DNA from: Dehalococcoidia bacterium
GTDB lineage: Bacteria > Chloroflexota > Dehalococcoidia > Dehalococcoidales > G020351185
Direction of reading: 5' to 3'
NCBI GenBank assembly: GCA_030635945.1
Contig: DAOVXW010000026.1
Span: forward strand, 1 to 7,425
DNA: 7,425 bases
This document shows positions 6,078 to 7,425 of this stretch, one piece after another (positions within the stretch are counted from its first letter, which is position 1; each line of letters starts with the position of its first letter). The position numbers were made by a program, and so were the translations under genes. A model generated the notes under the pieces. That model saw only the letters and a list, made by a program, of their open reading frames with translations, had not been told where the DNA came from and made no database searches.

Positions 6078-6118
6078 ATCAAAGCCTCAGTTTATGTTAA
6101 CAATTGTCATATACATTT

Positions 6119-6133
6119 TACATATTTTATGTA
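6119..6133. repeat. AT-rich dyad in the intergenic gap
   Basis: TACATA and TATGTA are 6-bp inverted arms around TTT, within an AT-rich stretch of the divergent gap 6009-6224. It is a possible operator or part of a promoter, but such dyads are frequent by chance in AT-rich DNA. Confidence 0.3.
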
Positions 6134-6151
6134 TTATTATCAACAATCCAC

Positions 6152-6179
6152 AGCTATAAAGTTGCATTTGAGCTATAAA
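6152..6179 (+). repeat. 9-bp direct repeat in the intergenic gap
   Basis: AGCTATAAA occurs at 6152-6160 and again at 6171-6179, with a 19-bp period (just under two helical turns). It lies 21 nt upstream of the extended -10 promoter of the next gene, a usual place for activator or repressor sites. No other function is visible. Confidence 0.5.
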
Positions 6180-6199
6180 AGATTAACGAAATACACCAG

Positions 6200-6208
6200 T
6201 GGTATATT
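6200..6208 (+). promoter_or_regulatory. Extended -10 promoter for the OB-fold gene
   Basis: TGGTATATT is an extended -10 element with five of six hexamer matches. No convincing -35 is found. Transcription would start near 6215, directly at the AGGTGA ribosome site (6216-6221), so the leader would be about 10 nt. This arrangement closely mirrors the promoter at 5435-5443. Confidence 0.45.
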
Positions 6209-6224
6209 GATAAACAGGTGAATA

Positions 6225-6644
6225 ATGAATGCCGGCCAGAATGAACCCCCGATTATGATAACTTCCGACCAGCTATATAAAGATTACGTTAAAGATGAAG
6301 TTGCAGCCGAAGCCAGGTACCAGGATAAACAGATATGGATTGTAGAAGCCAGGGCCGATACTTTTACCGAGAGTGAAAGCGGCAATTATCTGATGATGAG
6401 GTGGTTTTATAAAGAGATAGAAGACCATGAAGAGCTTGTGGTAGAGGTGCTGGATCTTGCTTACAGCTCTCTGCAACTCGAACCTCAATACTCCGATGGC
6501 TTTAGTGATACTACCAATGGTTATCTGGTTGAGGTAATCGGTGAATGCCTGGGCATCTTAGATGATATCGTCACAGTGAAAATTGAGCGTATAGAAAATT
6601 TCGGCGATGTTTCGCCAACACAAACTATGCCTTCTGCATACTAA
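6225..6644 (+). CDS. tRNA_anti-like OB-fold protein (tentative)
   Basis: This encodes a 139-residue acidic, soluble protein with no signal peptide or membrane segment. Residues 11-48 (I-T-S-D-Q-L-Y-K-D-Y, then E-V-A-A-E-A-R-Y-Q-D-K-Q-I-W-I) resemble the opening of tRNA_anti-like OB-fold domains, where a short helix containing N/D-E-x-x-A is followed by K-Y-K-G-K and a first beta strand. The later V-E-V-I-G-E-C-L-G...D-I-V-T-V-K-I-E segment fits the closing strands of the barrel. The middle is less like the family. Such domains occur in uncharacterised bacterial proteins, and nucleic-acid binding is not shown. The start ATG 6225 has AGGTGA ending 3 nt upstream. The last 12 residues are polar and probably disordered. 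The gene stands alone, and no partner is evident. Confidence 0.7.
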   Translation: MNAGQNEPPIMITSDQLYKDYVKDEVAAEARYQDKQIWIVEARADTFTESESGNYLMMRWFYKEIEDHEELVVEVLDLAYSSLQLEPQYSDGFSDTTNGYLVEVIGECLGILDDIVTVKIERIENFGDVSPTQTMPSAY

Positions 6645-6707
6645 AAGAAGCCTGCGATACCATACACTTCGGTTGCTTTTTGAATTAATCCGCCATATGT
6701 GATTAGA

Positions 6708-6738
6708 TATAAACATTCTTTTAGCAATTAATCATTGC
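6708..6738 (+). promoter_or_regulatory. Possible promoter and leader stem for the radical SAM gene
   Basis: TATAAA (6708-6713) is a candidate -10, with only a weak -35 (TTAATC, 6685-6690) at 17-nt spacing. Just downstream, GCAAT (6724-6728) and ATTGC (6734-6738) form a small 5-bp stem in the presumed leader, ahead of the AGGGA ribosome site (6743-6747). The 107-nt gap 6645-6751 contains nothing else convincing. Confidence 0.3.
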
Positions 6739-6751
6739 AGTTAGGGACTTA

Positions 6752-7399
6752 ATGAAAATATATCACATCGCTTATGAGCCTGAGTTCAAGTCACGTGATA
6801 TCCATCTCTGGACAGATTGCAACCTTGGCTGCCAGGCGTGCTACACACATTATGAAAAGCTGGACTTCGGTTTGCTCGATGACCCTGTCACAAAGATGAA
6901 AACAAAACCGAAAGAGAGCCCGCCGACCCGCTTTCTATCTCTGGCAGAGGTTATGGCGCTTCTTGAGGATATTGACATTGAGCGGGTTATCTTTATGGGT
7001 ACCGAACCTGCTCTCGACCCGGAATTGCCGGCGCTGGCTGAAGCCCTTCATCGCAAATTTAACTGTTATAACATTATGCTCACCAACGGCCTCAAGCTCA
7101 TCGACCTGGAGCACATAGACGAGGTCATTTTCAGTATAAAAGCTCTTTCAGAGAATCTTCACCTGGATTACACCGGTAAATCAAATAAAACAATTCTCAG
7201 AAACTTTGCCACTATTTCCGTCTTGGGTAAGAAATTACAGGCTGAAACTGTTCTTATCCCCGCCTATATAGATGCATATGAAGTCGAATGTGTTGCAAGG
7301 TTCATCTCCGGTATTGATAGCAGCATCCCCTTGAGGATAGATGCCTACTTTCCGGTGGGCGATAATCCCTGGCGGGCGGCTACCGCGGGAGAGGTGTAG
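6752..7399 (+). CDS. Radical SAM protein, apparently interrupted by an in-frame TAG
   Basis: The 215 residues before the stop include the radical SAM cluster motif C23-N-L-G-C27-Q-A-C30-Y, which binds the [4Fe-4S] cluster for S-adenosylmethionine cleavage. F-M-G-T83-87-type G-T-E-P (residues 83-86) stands at the SAM-binding G-G-E position, T-N-G at 111-113 is typical, and S-I-K-A-L with T-G-K-S-N (141-145) resembles the activase-like subgroup. Substrate is unknown. The start ATG 6752 has AGGGA 4 nt upstream. The stop TAG (7397-7399) follows P-W-R-A-A-T-A-G-E-V; in this family a helix normally continues here, and the same frame after TAG reads A-A-A-I-L-V-R-K to the window end. The gene may therefore be truncated by a nonsense mutation, be recoded, or contain a sequence error. 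The visible part still holds the cluster site. Confidence 0.85.
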   Translation: MKIYHIAYEPEFKSRDIHLWTDCNLGCQACYTHYEKLDFGLLDDPVTKMKTKPKESPPTRFLSLAEVMALLEDIDIERVIFMGTEPALDPELPALAEALHRKFNCYNIMLTNGLKLIDLEHIDEVIFSIKALSENLHLDYTGKSNKTILRNFATISVLGKKLQAETVLIPAYIDAYEVECVARFISGIDSSIPLRIDAYFPVGDNPWRAATAGEV

Positions 7400-7425
7400 G
7401 CGGCAGCCATATTGGTAAGAAAACA

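Noticed and set aside
6136..6152. DnaA-box-like 9-mers (TTATCAACA and AATCCACA)
   Set aside because: Neither is a perfect box, they lie in AT-rich DNA, and no dnaA, dnaN or other origin genes are near.
6063..6221. 52-codon frame starting at GTG 6063 with AAGGAG upstream
   Set aside because: Its product is Tyr/His/Ile-rich with no domain-like pattern, it lies in AT-rich DNA, and its apparent ribosome site is one arm of the terminator-like hairpin.
6645..6680. Possible terminator after the OB-fold gene using GCTTTTT
   Set aside because: Only four base pairs (AAGC with GCTT) across a loop of more than 20 nt can form.
1..7425. CRISPR array, insertion sequence, tRNA or rRNA genes
   Set aside because: No regularly spaced repeats, transposase motifs, terminal inverted repeats or RNA-gene signatures were seen on either strand.

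Overview
The window holds most of an Rnf operon, followed by a set of unrelated single genes. Every recognisable gene points to an anaerobic or facultatively anaerobic bacterium: a ferredoxin:NAD+ oxidoreductase of the Rnf type, a radical SAM protein, and several small Cys-rich zinc-ribbon proteins. Shine-Dalgarno sites and extended -10 promoters look bacterial. Base composition is near 50% G+C by eye, with frequent ATA and AGG/AGA codons. An anaerobic sediment lineage such as Dehalococcoidia-type Chloroflexota would fit, but that is a weak inference from gene flavour, because no marker gene is present.

Layout. Positions 3-4208 (+) carry rnfC (only its C-terminal part), rnfD, rnfG, rnfE, rnfA and rnfB, in the order C-D-G-E-A-B. 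Neighbours overlap by 4-8 nt or are 1-4 nt apart, so this is one transcription unit. rnfB converges on an FAD-dependent oxidoreductase of the L-2-hydroxyglutarate oxidase family (4220-5362, -) with only 11 nt between the stop codons. A short divergent promoter region (about 5363-5461) separates that gene from an 82-residue six-cysteine protein of unknown function (5462-5710, +). That small gene converges on an FmdB-type zinc-ribbon protein (5766-6008, -) across a weak bidirectional terminator. An AT-rich 216-nt gap (6009-6224) contains a terminator-like hairpin, a 9-bp direct repeat, a dyad and an extended -10 promoter. It precedes a 139-residue cytoplasmic protein resembling the tRNA_anti-like OB-fold family (6225-6644, +). 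The window ends in a radical SAM gene (6752-7399, +) that appears to be interrupted by an in-frame TAG codon.

How the genes work together. The Rnf proteins form one membrane complex that couples electron transfer from reduced ferredoxin to NAD+ with ion translocation. RnfB takes electrons through iron-sulfur clusters, RnfC holds the NADH-side flavin and clusters, RnfA and RnfE form the inverted membrane pair with a [2Fe-2S] site, and RnfD and RnfG carry covalent FMN. The flavin-transferase gene apbE, needed for that FMN, is not in the window. The remaining genes show no clear functional link to Rnf.

I found no new multi-gene system. The most interesting signals are the in-frame amber codon in the radical SAM gene, matching deviations in the flavinylation motifs of both RnfD and RnfG, two strong hairpins inside rnfG and rnfE, and an unassigned small Cys-rich protein under its own promoter.
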